From Muricea muricata (lineage: Eukaryota; Cnidaria; Anthozoa; Malacalcyonacea; Plexauridae), in assembly GCA_963855995.1 (NCBI GenBank), contig OY979716.1:86568250-86632249 (forward strand): DNA of 64,000 nucleotides, in the 5' to 3' direction. Below are positions 21,529 to 32,951 of the stretch, one piece after another. Position 1 is the stretch's first letter. Every line of letters begins with the position of its first letter. A program made the position numbers and the translations under genes. The notes beneath the pieces are model-generated. The model worked only from the letters and a program-made list of their open reading frames with translations. It did not search any database and was not told the DNA's origin.

Positions 21529-21705
21529 TAGGTCTAAACTGTAGGTTGCAGGTCAGTGCAGGTTAGGGTTAGGTTAGGGTATGGTAGGGCAATGAAAACC
21601 TGTTTTTATATTGCTTTAACTGTACACAAAAATATTAGCCTAACTTTAACTTAACCCTAATTTGCATCAACCTGCATTGACCTGCAAACTGCAGTTTAGA
21701 CTCCC
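21529..21705. mobile_element. Foldback element with TTAGGG-like arms
   Basis: The left arm starts GGTCTAAACTGTAGGTTGCA at about 21531. The right arm, read on the other strand from about 21705, starts GAGTCTAAACTGCAGTTTGC. The arms match imperfectly over 50-60 bases and both run into TTAGGGTTA-type sequence. It has no coding capacity and looks like a small non-autonomous DNA element. Confidence 0.65.
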
Positions 21706-21802
21706 AAAAATTAGATATCTAAAATACATTTATATTACATACATTGTTTACTTTATAGTACAGTTATTGTTGAGTTTTATATAATTTGTCATATACACAC
21801 TA

Positions 21803-24498
21803 TCAGTTAGTTGACATTTCATTTAATTGTTGAATAAGTTCAGCTTTACTCTTTCTACTATATCCTCTTGCATTGGGCTTTTTTAATTCTTGCCTTAATT
21901 CCTTAATTGCAAATCTAGAATAATCCCCAATGCTACTACTTGTACTAGGGTGGGTGTCATGGGTGGCTAAATGGATACCTGGTATACCTTCATTTGACTG
22001 ATTACTTTCATTGGCATCTTCATTCACTTGCTGGCTTGCACTTACTTGTTTTCTTTTTTGCCTGCTTTCTCTGATTCCACATTCCCAATACATCTCATTC
22101 CTCTGTGTATAACCTCTGGGTTTTCTTTCACAATCCTGCAGTCCCCATGCCTTTTCTCATGTGAAGTACATCACATGCCGAGTCCCATTTGTTTGATTTC
22201 CGCAGAACTATGCTCCGAGCAACATTATTGTTCTTTTCCACCCCTTGTCCTGTAAAAATCTTTATTGACCCCATAAAGCTCTAAAAACTTTGGGAAGTGT
22301 TGTACCATGATGTGCATATAGGGGGTTATTCTCCTTCTCTCATAGCCTTCCCTCTTTCCATTCATTGTGAGGAACAGTTTACCCGGTCTTTAACCATTAT
22401 CCATAATTCTGTTGGATTTTTGTCTGGGCTCCTGTTAGTTATCACCGTACATAGCTCTTCAAAACCTTTCCATATTGAAATAACTCCATCAACAGTCTCT
22501 GGCTGCAACGTCTCAGCCATCTTTTGAGGTAGCTTTGCCAGAAGACGCTTCTTATCTGAGCCCAAAAAGCTGGTCCAGTCATGTTGGCCACTTGATTTCC
22601 CATTAGCATCCCTCTTTTCCCACACATCAAACGATACACCGCAAGATCTAATTGTCTCAATTAGCCTTTTTAGGCGAAATCCATGAACTGAACCCCTTGG
22701 AAGATCAATCTCTTCTTCCTTGTACCAATCAGTACATTCTAACACCAGGTTTTCTGTAAGAATATCTGTCACACGAAGTAGCAAGTGTAGTTCATCTGGT
22801 ACAACATGGTCAAGATCAATGTTAAACAATGGTGGGTGATGACAACAATAATTGTCTTTTGACTTTGTGGACATAGCATGCATTTCTTCCAAAGACCTTG
22901 ACATTTCAGGCTGATTAAAATGACTGTAATGTTGATCCACTTTCCACCTCTCATCTTTGTGTAATTTACACCAAGCACAGGCATAATTTGATGTTGCACC
23001 TTTTAGGCCCAGCATCATTAGAATAAATTTATAGGCCCCACCTAAGAAGAATTCAATGTTTATACCTTCTATATTTACTTTTCCAGTGGCAACAAGTTTA
23101 TCTATTTCACTGATTATATCACCAAAATACTCCTTGGTTGTACTGTAGTCTTCCTTTCCATTTACTATTCCAATTGTTCTGTTCCCCTTAGCTGACATCA
23201 AACTTTCACCAGTTTGCAAAATGGCAAATGACAATAAAATAAAGTTGGAATTATTTGTCATTTTTGCTCAATCACTACTGATTTTAATTTGAATAGAATC
23301 AGTCTCAGCACAAAAACCAGGATTTTTGTTTATATAGTCTGAAATATGATCAGCTAATAGGTGTTCAACTGAACTGACTTTGGCTCCAGGAAACTGGCCT
23401 TTCAGTCCTTCTAGGTGACACATGCTGTTTAAATCTTGGTGGCATTGCTTTACCAGATATGACCTTGGTAAACCATCGACCATTATTGATAGTTCATGGT
23501 AAAAGTTATCACCCACACAGAGCTTGTCAAGAAGAAACAACATTTGCTCAATTCTGTTCTTTTCCTCTTCTGGTAAAGTGCTGAAAGTTGAAGCCCTGTC
23601 AGATTCATTAATGATAGATGCTGGTTCCCAAATGGAATTTTCTTGTTGCAAGTTGACAGTGTGAACCTGCCCAGTTTCATTCTCTTTAACTTTCAAAGTC
23701 TCTAACTCTAGCCCAAATGATGAGGCAAACCATAATGCCAGGTTTGCTCTTGAGAAAAATGTTTTCAAAGTTCTAGTCTTACTCTTGGCTTCTGATACCA
23801 GCTTACCCTGGTAGGATGTTACACTGACAACTTTTGAAAGGTTTTCGACGTACTCCTCAGGTTGCTTGTTACTTCTCTGCAAATGTTGAATTACTTTCTC
23901 TTTCTCTTCCAACACCTTTGCCATTTCTTCATAAATTTTTTTTCCTCTTCCAAATTAGCACATTTCTCTTTCCATTCTTTCAACTCATCTTGAATGCTTT
24001 TAATTTCTTTGTGGAACTCAGCAATTTGCTTGATTTCTCCTTCAAACAAATGAAACTTTCTGACTCGTTTGTCCAAATCTACTCGAGCTCTTCCTCTGCT
24101 CTTTTTATAAAGTTGAGCCACACCACCAGCAATTTCTAAAAGTGTTTAATTTACTTTTTCCCTCACTGTTATATCAATGCTTATTAGAAATATTCTATCA
24201 GGGACACAATATTCTAGAGATCGACAAAATTAATAGACTTTCCTTGAATAGCCGTTGAAGTTGGATCAGTACTCGATGGTTCATCAGAGTTGGTATCTTG
24301 TTGACTTGTTTGGCTTGAATTTGGCTTATTATTCCACTCGTATACAATCCAATGCCACTGTTTCAAAAGGGGATAAGGTATATCCAGCGTACAAATTATT
24401 TTTCTTTTGTTATTCTTAGCTGCATAGCGTAAATCCGGTTGGCTAAGCGCAATTTCATCCTCAAAAGACCAGCGATTTTTAGACAGATTGTCAAACAT
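21803..24498 (-). pseudogene. Large coiled-coil/SAP protein with candidate D-D-E core
   Basis: Minus-strand pieces in order: exon 1 (24498 to about 24226, starts MFDNLSKNRW); a probable intron to about 24140 (acceptor ACACTTTTAG); a charged coiled coil (24121-23891) joining frame 23924-23268 through a shift in an A-run; the same frame again from 23261 to 22362 after a single TGA at 23268-23270; then two shifted frames to a C-terminal SAP-like region (about 21815-21910, KELRQELKKPNARGYSRKSK). Conserved-looking acids are D just before the TGA, D in PDELHLLLR and E in [21 protein letters not shown] motif could bind zinc. I know similar cnidarian proteins but not a function. Probably mobile-element derived. 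Confidence 0.55.
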
Positions 24499-24499
24499 T

Positions 24500-25235
24500 T
24501 TACTTGCAAATGAAGTGTTGAGACATGGTTACACATGTAGTGATGTTAAGGCTTAGGGAAAACCCCTGCAGACATTCCTGAAATAACATAACAAAGTATC
24601 CGATTGGGAAAATCAAAATACAACAAGAAATTACCAATTTTCGCGTCATACAATTTCAGTCAATGGCCATAATGCTTGCTATGATGACTATCGATATCTT
24701 GAAGCTTTTCAAAGCCTTTTGGAACAGGTTAGAGCACAAAATAATGCAATTATTTTAGGTGTAAAACATAGACTAACATGTAAACATCATGTACAGATTT
24801 GTGCGAGTCAAGCAAGCTGTAGTGGAGTAACGCAAGAAACGCGTGTTTGCATCACGTTTATGACAATTCTGCATTAATGAAGAAGCTAGTATGGGGGGTT
24901 TTCTAGCTTCATAGTCTAATGTAAATGCGAAAATGGAACAATGTTGCGCTAGTCGTATACAAGAATATTAGATTTTTTTGGAAAGTATATAAAATAAATT
25001 GTAGTTTAAGATTTGTGGGACGTTCATTTTTCCACTTCATTTCCCTAAATCGATCGATAAAGTCGAGGCGCACAGAAACCTTATAGTATTTACTAGTAGG
25101 ATTTTACCTCAGCTAAATTTTCTATTGCTGGAATATGATACGGTGTGCGTGCGCGGCACTAGCGGCAGCCATGCTGTATCAGATTTCTGGCCATGGCAAT
25201 TATTATTTATTGTTCACACATATAATAATTGTTAT
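24500..25235. other. No gene seen
   Basis: AT-rich sequence with no supported reading frame. It may include the promoter of the minus-strand gene ending at 21803. Confidence 0.45.
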
Positions 25236-25239
25236 TATA

Positions 25240-25512
25240 GCACTTGTGGTGATGGCAATTGTCTTTATAGGGCCTGCTCAAAATTATTATGTGGCAAGGA
25301 AGATTTGTGTTACTTCCTGAGAGGCCTTACTAGCTTTAGACCTTATTGCAATAAGAGTTTTATCAGTTAATGCTTTACATCCATGTGTGCAAGAAAATAC
25401 ACAAATATTTTGGTGTGAGAGTACTGCATTTTCTGTGACTGTGTCGGATAGGGCATTGGGTGATGGGTATAGGTACATCACACAACATATGATGTAGCAA
25501 TTTGTAAGGGGG
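25240..25512 (+). pseudogene. OTU-like cysteine protease fragment
   Basis: After a likely acceptor (TTATTATAG, about 25239) the plus strand reads TCGDGNCLYRACSKLLCGKED, the catalytic D-G-N-C motif of OTU-family deubiquitinases. The downstream part is in other frames (LRGLT; FSVTVSDRALGDGYRYITQH near 25430-25490), so there are one or two frameshifts, and TAG closes the last frame. The catalytic His region is not seen. A decayed exon of a gene or element. Confidence 0.5.
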
Positions 25513-25555
25513 TGATCTATACACACTCAAGCTTTACAGTACTGTCCAAAAATAA

Positions 25556-25690
25556 CTTAACAGTGCGGTTGCGGTTCGGTTGCAGTTACGGTTCGGTTTG
25601 GTTAGGCTGCAGTTTGGTTGCGGTTGGATTGCAGTTTGGTTGCGGTTCGGTTGCGGTGCGGTCGCAGTTCAGATGCGGTCGACCGATAAA
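25556..25690. repeat. GC-rich minisatellite, GGTTGCGGTTCGGTTGC type
   Basis: About 135 bases built from degenerate units of GGTTGCGGTTC / GGTTGCAGTTT, strongly G- and T-skewed on the plus strand, standing out from AT-rich flanks. Confidence 0.85.
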
Positions 25691-26109
25691 AACCGCAAAC
25701 GATCATAAGAAAAATCACAGTTTAGATTACGATGTTTACCGGTTGGTGATCTGTACAAAGCGCTGTTGCCCTGGTAATGGAAAGTTATCGCAAACAGCTA
25801 TTCATATTTGCAGCTATTCAAATCTTTAAATCCTCAAAACTTATATAGTTTTACAGTGTTTAAAAGGGGTTGCTGTTGACCTGTTACATGTACAGCTGTG
25901 GTTCATAAACAAAACCATTTGTCCGTCTATTAAAACATAAACTCGCTCTGATAATAGAGACGATAATTTTGTCTCTAATCACGTCTAATGTAATTACGGT
26001 TATTAGATAGACGATGATATAGTTAGACGTCAATAACGTCTTATTACAGTAGTAATATTGCCTCGGACGTTAGAGTAAAGTCGTCGAAGCTAGTACAAAG
26101 AGCCTCAGT

Positions 26110-26405
26110 TAAGCGAAATTTTATTCAGGCGATATTTCAGCAGACTGGCTTGTCGCCTTGTGCTAGACATTTCGTCTTTATTAGCCTACACTGCGACAGT
26201 TAACGTCTGAGACGACATGATCATCCACACGATATTAACGTCCGTAGGACCTCTGGCACAAAAACAGCCATGATGGTAACAGCTGAGATGATAAAATCGT
26301 CTCAGACCCGACGTTAATGTCGTGTAGTGTGAAAACGAGCTGTCTAACACAGGCTTACAGCCTACCTGCTGAAACACTGGCTGAATAAAATTCAACAGTA
26401 GAGCA
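26110..26405. mobile_element. Long imperfect inverted repeat (MITE-like)
   Basis: ATTTTATTCAGGCGATATTTCAGCAG at 26118 is mirrored by CTGCTGAAACACTGGCTGAATAAAAT at 26367. Inner parts also pair: TTAACGTCTGAGACGA near 26200 with TCGTCTCAGACCCGACGTTAA near 26308. The whole 295 bases can fold around about 26255. No coding capacity. Confidence 0.7.
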
Positions 26406-26449
26406 AAATACATACAATAGAACTAGTCAGTCCACAATATCATACCTTT

Positions 26450-28330
26450 CTCCAGTGGTATTGAAATGTTTTTTCGTAGTGATCAGCATTCAAGCCAAAA
26501 TAGCAAGCGGGAAACATCCTTACTCAGGCCTGGCGCGCTGGATGGTTGTTTATAAACAAGTGAACTTTCAAGCCATTATCCCGATATTTTTATAAGAACA
26601 CGGTAAAAAACCACATGACAGGTAACCAGATGTGTTATATATGCATTGTATATAGGATAAAAATTTCAACATGATTCACACTTTAGACAAAAACCAATTA
26701 ACACACTTTTTTTCACACATCTATCGTTAAAGTTTGAAAGGCATTGAAATGACTTCTTGTGTATTGTCTTGATGGATTAACGATGGTAACTTTTACAATC
26801 CGTTTCCCAAACAAATTCAAATTAATGAGTGATTTTTTACAAAGGACTTGGGTCTGTAACATAGCCAATAATATGCGTTTTAGCTGTGCTATCTTGATGT
26901 CATGTTGATCAAAACAAACCATGAGTCATTACTACACTTTATTTTCGAGTAGACATATTGAATCCTGACACTGTCCTTCTTCATATGAATAAGCTAGACC
27001 TAATCTACGATGGCAAGAGTTTAAAATGGAACAAAAACTTCGAAGATCTTAAGTTCAATGAGACAACGGTAAATACTAATGACTGCCTAAGAATTTCCAG
27101 CAAGAATTAAACAGCAAGCAAAAAGTATCAGTATATCTATTTTAGTAGGTGATGCATTCACTAGAATTCAAAATAATGCAAATATAAAAACATAGTATAA
27201 AAACTGTAAACATTGTCATCGTCCAGACATATTATTTTGCTCCTAAACGCAAATGTTGAAATTTTTAAACCGGTCCACAAGCCACAACAAACTCAGTTGA
27301 GTCTGAAATTTTAATATAGACACGCAAATTCGGAAGCGGTCGCCGCTTGCCGACTACGAGCCAAATAGCCATACAATTTCGTGATGGTTGCGATCAGGCA
27401 GAAGTCACCGCATTTGCACCGCAGTCACACCTCAGCATTGCCTTCAGTGCTAATTGTTAATTGAATTTCCGGTTGATGCATTGGTCAGAAATTTTCCTAG
27501 ATCCGCCACTGCACATTCTTGCATAGTTTCAGGCATGTTTCTCTCATTCCCTCTTTATGCTTGTAGGGCAATCTGAAACAAATACTCTCCTGATAAGACT
27601 GCCAATAGGATATGACAGATGGGAAGAGAAAATGCCCTCTGTGATTATCGGTGGCAGTTTATAGGAGCCCCAAAAAGAGGGCTAGGCAGTAGGATTAGAA
27701 CTGACTTTTATCACATGTTTACATGAGAAAAGTCAGCCCTAGTGATATGGTGGACTTCCTTTTGCAAGTTGCGTCTATTGGTGGCAGTGTCAAAAAGATC
27801 ACTGACTTTTCGTTGACAAAAGTAACCCTGCTAGCAAAAAGTGAAATAATTTTATACTTTGTGTGTAGAGTATTTGTAATCACAAGATTGTAAGCTATCG
27901 AATAGGCTAATTTTAAAGTCAGTTTCCCCAAAAATTATATGCTGCATATTTGAGGGACAAAAGTACGAAGAATTTGCATGCAAACAAGCTACGGATAGGC
28001 ATTTTCATGCATGCTTGTCAAAAAACACTATTCCACAATATAAACATTTGTTATACCTTCTAATAAATGTATTTGAATTTCTAACATCAATATTCATTTT
28101 ATTACAACTTCAAATTTACAGGTGATGGGTCTTGTTTAACATCCTACTAATATAACTATAAGTGCCATTAATGGTCATAACATGAACACGTTCTAGTACT
28201 AAGAATCTACGAATTGTTCCAAATGTGGTTAATGTTCAATGGTATTATCGTTATTATAATTAAGTTTATTATAACTATAATCATTGATCAAATCATTCAC
28301 AGCTATCATCTGCATCTTGGGAAACGTCAG
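26450..28330. other. No gene seen
   Basis: AT-rich sequence. Small frames here have no recognisable motif. I see no clear repeat apart from loose echoes around 27600-27800. Confidence 0.4.
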
Positions 28331-28346
28331 TTATCCCAAGATGTTC

Positions 28347-28646
28347 TCAGTAAATGTTTGTGGATCCCTGAATTGCGTCGGTACAACACAATTTTCTGAA
28401 TAAAGAATGATAACGTTTGGACATCCCGACTTCGCGCAGAACGTTTTCATTGGCAGGATGCCAAGAACCAAGGGCGCCGATGACAAAACCAAAGACTTTA
28501 CATTGTTTTCCTTGACCAACAAAGAATTGCTTCAGCCCTTCATATTTGTCGAGTTTCCGTTGTTCAGCATCACGGAGGGCTTCAGCATTGTTATCGAAGG
28601 GGCAGCAAACATCAATAATCAACACTTTGAAAAAAAAACTCAACAT
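28347..28646 (-). pseudogene. R2-like retrotransposon endonuclease, 3' fragment
   Basis: A 99-residue minus frame contains VLIIDVCCPFDNNAEAL, EQRKLDKYEGL, VIGALGSWHPANENVL and KLCCTDAIQGSTNIY. This layout (IDV..PF, then a Lys-rich KY, then GALGSW) is that of the C-terminal restriction-like endonuclease of R2/R4-type LINEs, with D, E/K residues as the PD-(D/E)xK core. The polymerase part is absent upstream, so this is a 5'-truncated copy. A second minus frame at 28522 is a shadow. Confidence 0.6.
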
Positions 28647-29129
28647 TTTGTGTTGGTTTGCTATCTAGCTAATCATTTACATAACTACACAATACATTAT
28701 TGTAAATATATATGGATGTTTATTTAAAATGCTACATGCTATTTTATTGAAGATGCCTTACAAGAAAGGTGTCTCTACTGAGAAAGAATTCTTTGTGAAA
28801 CAAAGAAGATAGCCATTCAAAAGAAACTTAGCAGAACTAATGAGAATGTATGTACTATAATTACATCATTAGACAATAATGTATTTGATCAAACTTATGT
28901 TGACTATGTGTGATTTAACTATAAGAATGATACAGGCTGGACTTTAAATAAAGGTTTGTTGTCTTAACCAGTCAAGCTGCTAAGCTTCTTTATTGACAGT
29001 GAGGTAAAAGCGTCAGGCATTTCAAGTGCCCATATCATAGTAGGGGAATTTGCATATTTCATAATCACTCTGCAAACACATACAAGCAACGTCATGTAGG
29101 GTTATGATATTGGTTTCAAAGTCAGAAAA

Positions 29130-30389
29130 ATGGTGATGGCACCAAACGAAATAAAAAAGAAGAAAGTGCTTGCTTGGTTCTTTTACACTCAAATGAAAGA
29201 GAAAAGGAAAAGAAATGCTGCTATTGCAAATTATAATCGTAAACATGTGCGTGTGCCATGGTTAAGGTGTATAAAACGGTGGAAAATGGAAATTTTGCGT
29301 GCTATTTTGGCTGGTGCTTTTTATCCACGTATTAAAGAAGTTTGGATGCGACCTCGATCATTTGCTTGGTTTGCAATGGTGGAAAATCACTTTACCGATG
29401 ACCAATAGTATGAGAACTTTCAAGTGACTAAAGGCACTTTTGCATTTATTCTCAGTAAGGTTAACGAAAAAATATCCCATAAGGACACGATTATGCGAAA
29501 TGCTGTACCTGCAAAGATTCGACTTGCTATAACTCTATATTTCCTGACATCAAGAGCAGAATATAGAACAATCGCTAACTTGTTTGGAGTTTCTCCTGCT
29601 TTTGTATGTATTTGTGTGAAGGAGGTGTCTCAAGCTGTCTGGAAATGTTTACCAACTGTAGTCCATTATCCAGGAGAAAATCTACTTCAAATTATCCAGT
29701 GCTATGAAGAGCAGTGGGGATTCCCTATGTGTGCTGGTGCTATAGATGGTACCCACATCCCTGTATTGGCACCATCACAAAACCACATAGAATACGTTAA
29801 CCGCAAAGGCCAACATAGTATTGTTGTTCAAGCCGTTGTTGATTGTTATTATTTATTCCGAGACATAGTTGTAGGTTGGCCAGGCAGCGTACACAATGCG
29901 CGAGTTTTGTCGAATTCAGGCATATTTACAAAGGCCAATTCCAACCAGTTGTTTCAAGGGATACCAAGCAAATTACTAGGTGACCAAGATGTTTATCCCC
30001 TCATTCTTGGAGACCCAGCATACCCTTTATTGTCATGGCTAATGAAGCCTTATCCTGAAAATGCCAACACTCCCAGGATTGAGAAAATATTTAATTACCG
30101 TTTAAGTCGTGCAAGAATGACTGCAAAAAACATGTTTGGCCGATGGAAAGGTAGATTCATTCGGTTCACAAAGAGAGTGGACATTGAAGTGTCTTCTCTG
30201 GACAGCATTGTTGTAGCATCATGTATCTTGCACAATATATGTAAGGTACAGAATAATGTATTTCTTCCTCACTGGGAATTACAGCATGTCAGCGATGAAA
30301 TAGTCATGCATATCGATGATCATAATGCAAATGATGCTGTTGATATTCGAGATTGTTTGGCACAGTACTTTACCTTACATCCAGAGTAA
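29130..30389 (+). pseudogene. PIF/Harbinger transposase, with nonsense codon and altered active site
   Basis: A single frame from 29130 to 30389, interrupted only by TAG at 29406-29408 (DDQ-stop-YENF, where the family has Trp). The DDE domain has D in GAIDGTH (29745-29747) and D in LILGDPAYPLL (30012-30014). The third acid, normally the Glu of an EN.FGR motif, is Lys here (TAKNMFGRWKG, 30126-30128). This enzyme class cuts at 3-base (TWA) targets. The change from Glu to Lys would abolish activity. I did not identify terminal inverted repeats or a target duplication. Confidence 0.85.
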
Positions 30390-30578
30390 TTAGTTACTTG
30401 TGTGAAAAATGGATATGGAATTCTTGGTGTCTTTGCTGAGAATTAATGGAAATACTGTGGCGATAGAACTGCCAGATGGAAATTGAATTCGCAGAATAAA
30501 TATCAAAGCCCAACATAGTGCTTTTAGTAGAGCCATAAATAGACCAGTTTCATAAGGTTATATATGTTTATTAAAAGT

Positions 30579-30609
30579 GACGTTTCGTCTTAACATAAGA
30601 CATCTTCAG
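30579..30609 (-). ncRNA. Penelope-like terminal hairpin, hammerhead-like core
   Basis: On the minus strand: CTGAAGAT, a 6-bp stem GTCTTA-TGT-TAAGAC, then GAAACGTC. The CUGANGA and GAAA strands match two of the three conserved strands of hammerhead ribozymes, which Penelope-like elements are known to carry. A second element at 39190-39219 has the same strands around a different stem. The third strand with the cleavage site was not found, so ribozyme activity is not claimed. Confidence 0.5.
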
Positions 30610-30772
30610 ACTAAATACAAGATACATTAGCATGCAATATTTGAATATATAAGTTTAAGTGTTATGTTACAGAGTGTCAAATTACAAGGGACAATTAGAT
30701 TTAACTAGGACAACATAGGACAGTGTGATACAATTAGGACAACAAGGACATTTACACACAAAGACAGTCGAA

Positions 30773-31207
30773 CTAGAAAAGTTCAAGAGGAATCGAGCTG
30801 CCTTGGACATTAAGAGTAGGTTTGTATTTATTTATGAGGAGGCTCTCGTGTATCATTAACTCATACGAATCAGAACAACAAGAAAGGATTTTGAAATCAT
30901 TAAAGTCCACTTTGTGACCAGAGGCACACGAGTGGGAAAGCACACTGGACTTAGTGGGGTTAGAGGTATGTTTTCCCGTAATAGGAGAGATACCCAGGTG
31001 CTCTGATATTCTAGTGTGTAAATGGTGTGTGGTTTGACCCACATACGATGCGCAACAGCATCCACACTTAAAAAGGTAAACAACACTAGATCTCAGGTAC
31101 TTGGGAACTTTATCCTTAAAAGGGAAAAAAGAAGCGATTCGTCTGGAGGAGCGGAAAACAAATCTAGTATCGAGATTAGGGAAAGCGGCATTACAAAGGC
31201 GATTCAT
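30773..31207 (-). CDS. Penelope-like GIY-YIG endonuclease domain
   Basis: 144 residues. The core reads VVYLFKCGCCCASYVGQTTHHLHTRISEH (residues about 41-69), with the Y-x(n)-YVG start of the GIY-YIG fold and the conserved Arg. Further on are Glu in YELMIHESLLINKYKP and a C-terminal hydrophobic end. It nicks DNA for priming in Penelope-like elements. A Cys-rich patch CGCCC precedes the YVG. The frame is open. Confidence 0.85.
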   Translation of the reverse strand: MNRLCNAAFPNLDTRFVFRSSRRIASFFPFKDKVPKYLRSSVVYLFKCGCCCASYVGQTTHHLHTRISEHLGISPITGKHTSNPTKSSVLSHSCASGHKVDFNDFKILSCCSDSYELMIHESLLINKYKPTLNVQGSSIPLELF

Positions 31208-32951
31208 TCAGGTGCGGATTTGGAGAGAATGTATTCCTGTGAATGGAAGGCAGAAATAGATTGTTTTCTTGGGAACGGTCTGGACTGAAGGTTTAGGATC
31301 GAAGATATTGTATTGATATGTAATGCGTTCAAACATGTGAGAAGGGAAACCATTGAGTTTGAATAGATTTCTAGCAACCTCAAGTTGGATGTGGAAGTTT
31401 TCATAGCTCAAGCAGAGATTGAATATGCGATGAATAAGGCAAAATACTAAACATCGTTTGTACGTGAGTGGGATAAAACTATGGAAGTTGGTGAAAAGAC
31501 CGGTAAACGTGGGCTTGCGGTAAACAGATGTACTGAATTTACTCTGGGAACGAGATATGTCTATGTCAAGGAACGGCAGTTTCCCGTCACGCTCAACTTC
31601 AGAAGTGAACGTTATATTGGGGTGCTGTTGGTTGAGATATTTAAGGAAAAGAGGTACGTGGTTCAGGGATCGGAAAAGAAGAAAGCAGTCATTAACATAT
31701 CGTCGGTAGAGTACAGGCTTGAAAGAAGAAGAACAGTTCTGGAGGCAGATTTGTTCATGGAAGGACATGAATACATTGGCAAAGAGTGGACCTAATGGAC
31801 TGCCATTGCCACGCTGTCAACTTGTTGGTATAAGCGACCGTTGAAAATGAAGTGGCAGTTCATCACAGATAGCGACAGAAGTTTGTGAAACTTAGAGCGA
31901 TCAAGACCATTAAAGAAGTGGCAATTAGAAAACAAAGAATTACAGATTATATCAATGGTTTCATTCACAGGAATATTGGTGAACAAGGAAGTGACATCAA
32001 AACTAGCCACGACTACATTGCTTGAGTCGATGTCGCTATTCAACAGCTCTTGGACGAAGGAGAAAGAATCAGTAATTATGAGGGAACTAGTGGTAAGAGG
32101 AGTTAAGAGTGGAATAAAGAATTTGGCAAGCTTGTATGAATAGTGGTTGACCGAGGAAAGAATTGGTCTAAAAGGAATGGTGGATTTATGGATTTTAGAA
32201 AGACCGTATAGTATACCTATACAAGAGCCAGTAGGATATAGCTCACTGTAAGTTTTTTCATTTAGGGAGTTAGCAGCTTTGAGTTTCTTCAATAAGGCTT
32301 GACTTGATTTTCACGTTGTAAGGTAACTTTCACAGGGTCTTCGTTCAATAGTTGAAATTTGGACGTGTTGTATAATATAGCATCCATTTTCTTGTTGCAG
32401 TCCTCTTTGTTGAGTATTACTACACCATTGCCTTTGTCCGGTTTCATAATGACTATGCTTTTGTTGTTTTTTAAATCGTTCAGAGTGTCAATGTCATCTT
32501 GAGTGTACAGGAAGCTTGGTCAGCTGTAGCTTCGAAACCCGAAGAATGCAATGTCTTTCAATTTACATTTTACTGAGTCAGGGAAGAAACCAGAACGATC
32601 ATCGAACGTTTCGCTTTTCAGTTGGTTGTAAAACTTTTCAAATGTAGTTAGGAAACCACAAAAGTTTAACTTCGATGGGGGAATCGCAAAATTCAAGCCT
32701 TTTGACAGGATGTCCTTTTCCTTATCCGTAATTAGTCGCGAAGAGAAATTGAACACCACGGCGTCTGGATCGAAAGAGCTGCTTTGGTCTTGTTTCGCGC
32801 AAAGGCGAAAAAGCTTTCGGTCTTGTACGCGTTGATGTTGACCAAGTTTTTTCGAATTTTTGCGATCAGAAACGTGTTTGAGGTGAATGAAGTCGATCTT
32901 CGAAACCAATGATGCCAGTGCAGATTGCGCTCTTGTTAATTGCGCTGACAA
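31208..32951 (-). pseudogene. Penelope-like reverse transcriptase, frameshifted
   Basis: Frames 32951-32520, then an unbroken stretch with VIMKPDKGNGVVILNK (about 32440), 32292-31792 (GLSKIHKS, IPFRPILSS, ASFDVTSLFTNIPV) and 31768-31208 (PFLDIDISRS, VYRKPTFTG). The active-site box is YRRYVNDCF, with Asn (31691-31693) in place of the first of the two Asp. One-base shifts occur at about 32300 and 31790, and a TGA lies at 32520-32522. The frame ends at a stop just before the GIY-YIG frame. Confidence 0.85.

Larger units (their letters stand above)
30526..32951 (-). mobile_element. Penelope-like retroelement with GIY-YIG domain
   Basis: Minus strand: an N-terminal conserved region (32951-32520, ending with a TGA), reverse transcriptase (32500 to about 31210), then a GIY-YIG endonuclease (31207-30773). 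About 190 bases of 3' sequence lead to a covarying hairpin motif (30579-30609), ending near 30526 with AGAGCCATAAA, also seen at 39142. Reverse transcriptase followed by GIY-YIG is diagnostic of Penelope-like elements. Several frameshifts and a lost active-site Asp make it inactive. Confidence 0.9.

Noticed and set aside
21540..21600. TTAGGG repeats as an internal telomere
   Set aside because: Only a few irregular units, and they belong to the arms of a foldback element.
21803..24498. Calling the protein a RAG1 or Transib homologue
   Set aside because: Only short motif echoes around three acids are visible; no alignment can be run here. Kept as a D-D-E hypothesis only.
30579..30609. Calling a complete hammerhead ribozyme
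   Set aside because: Only two of three core strands could be placed; the cleavage-site strand is not evident.
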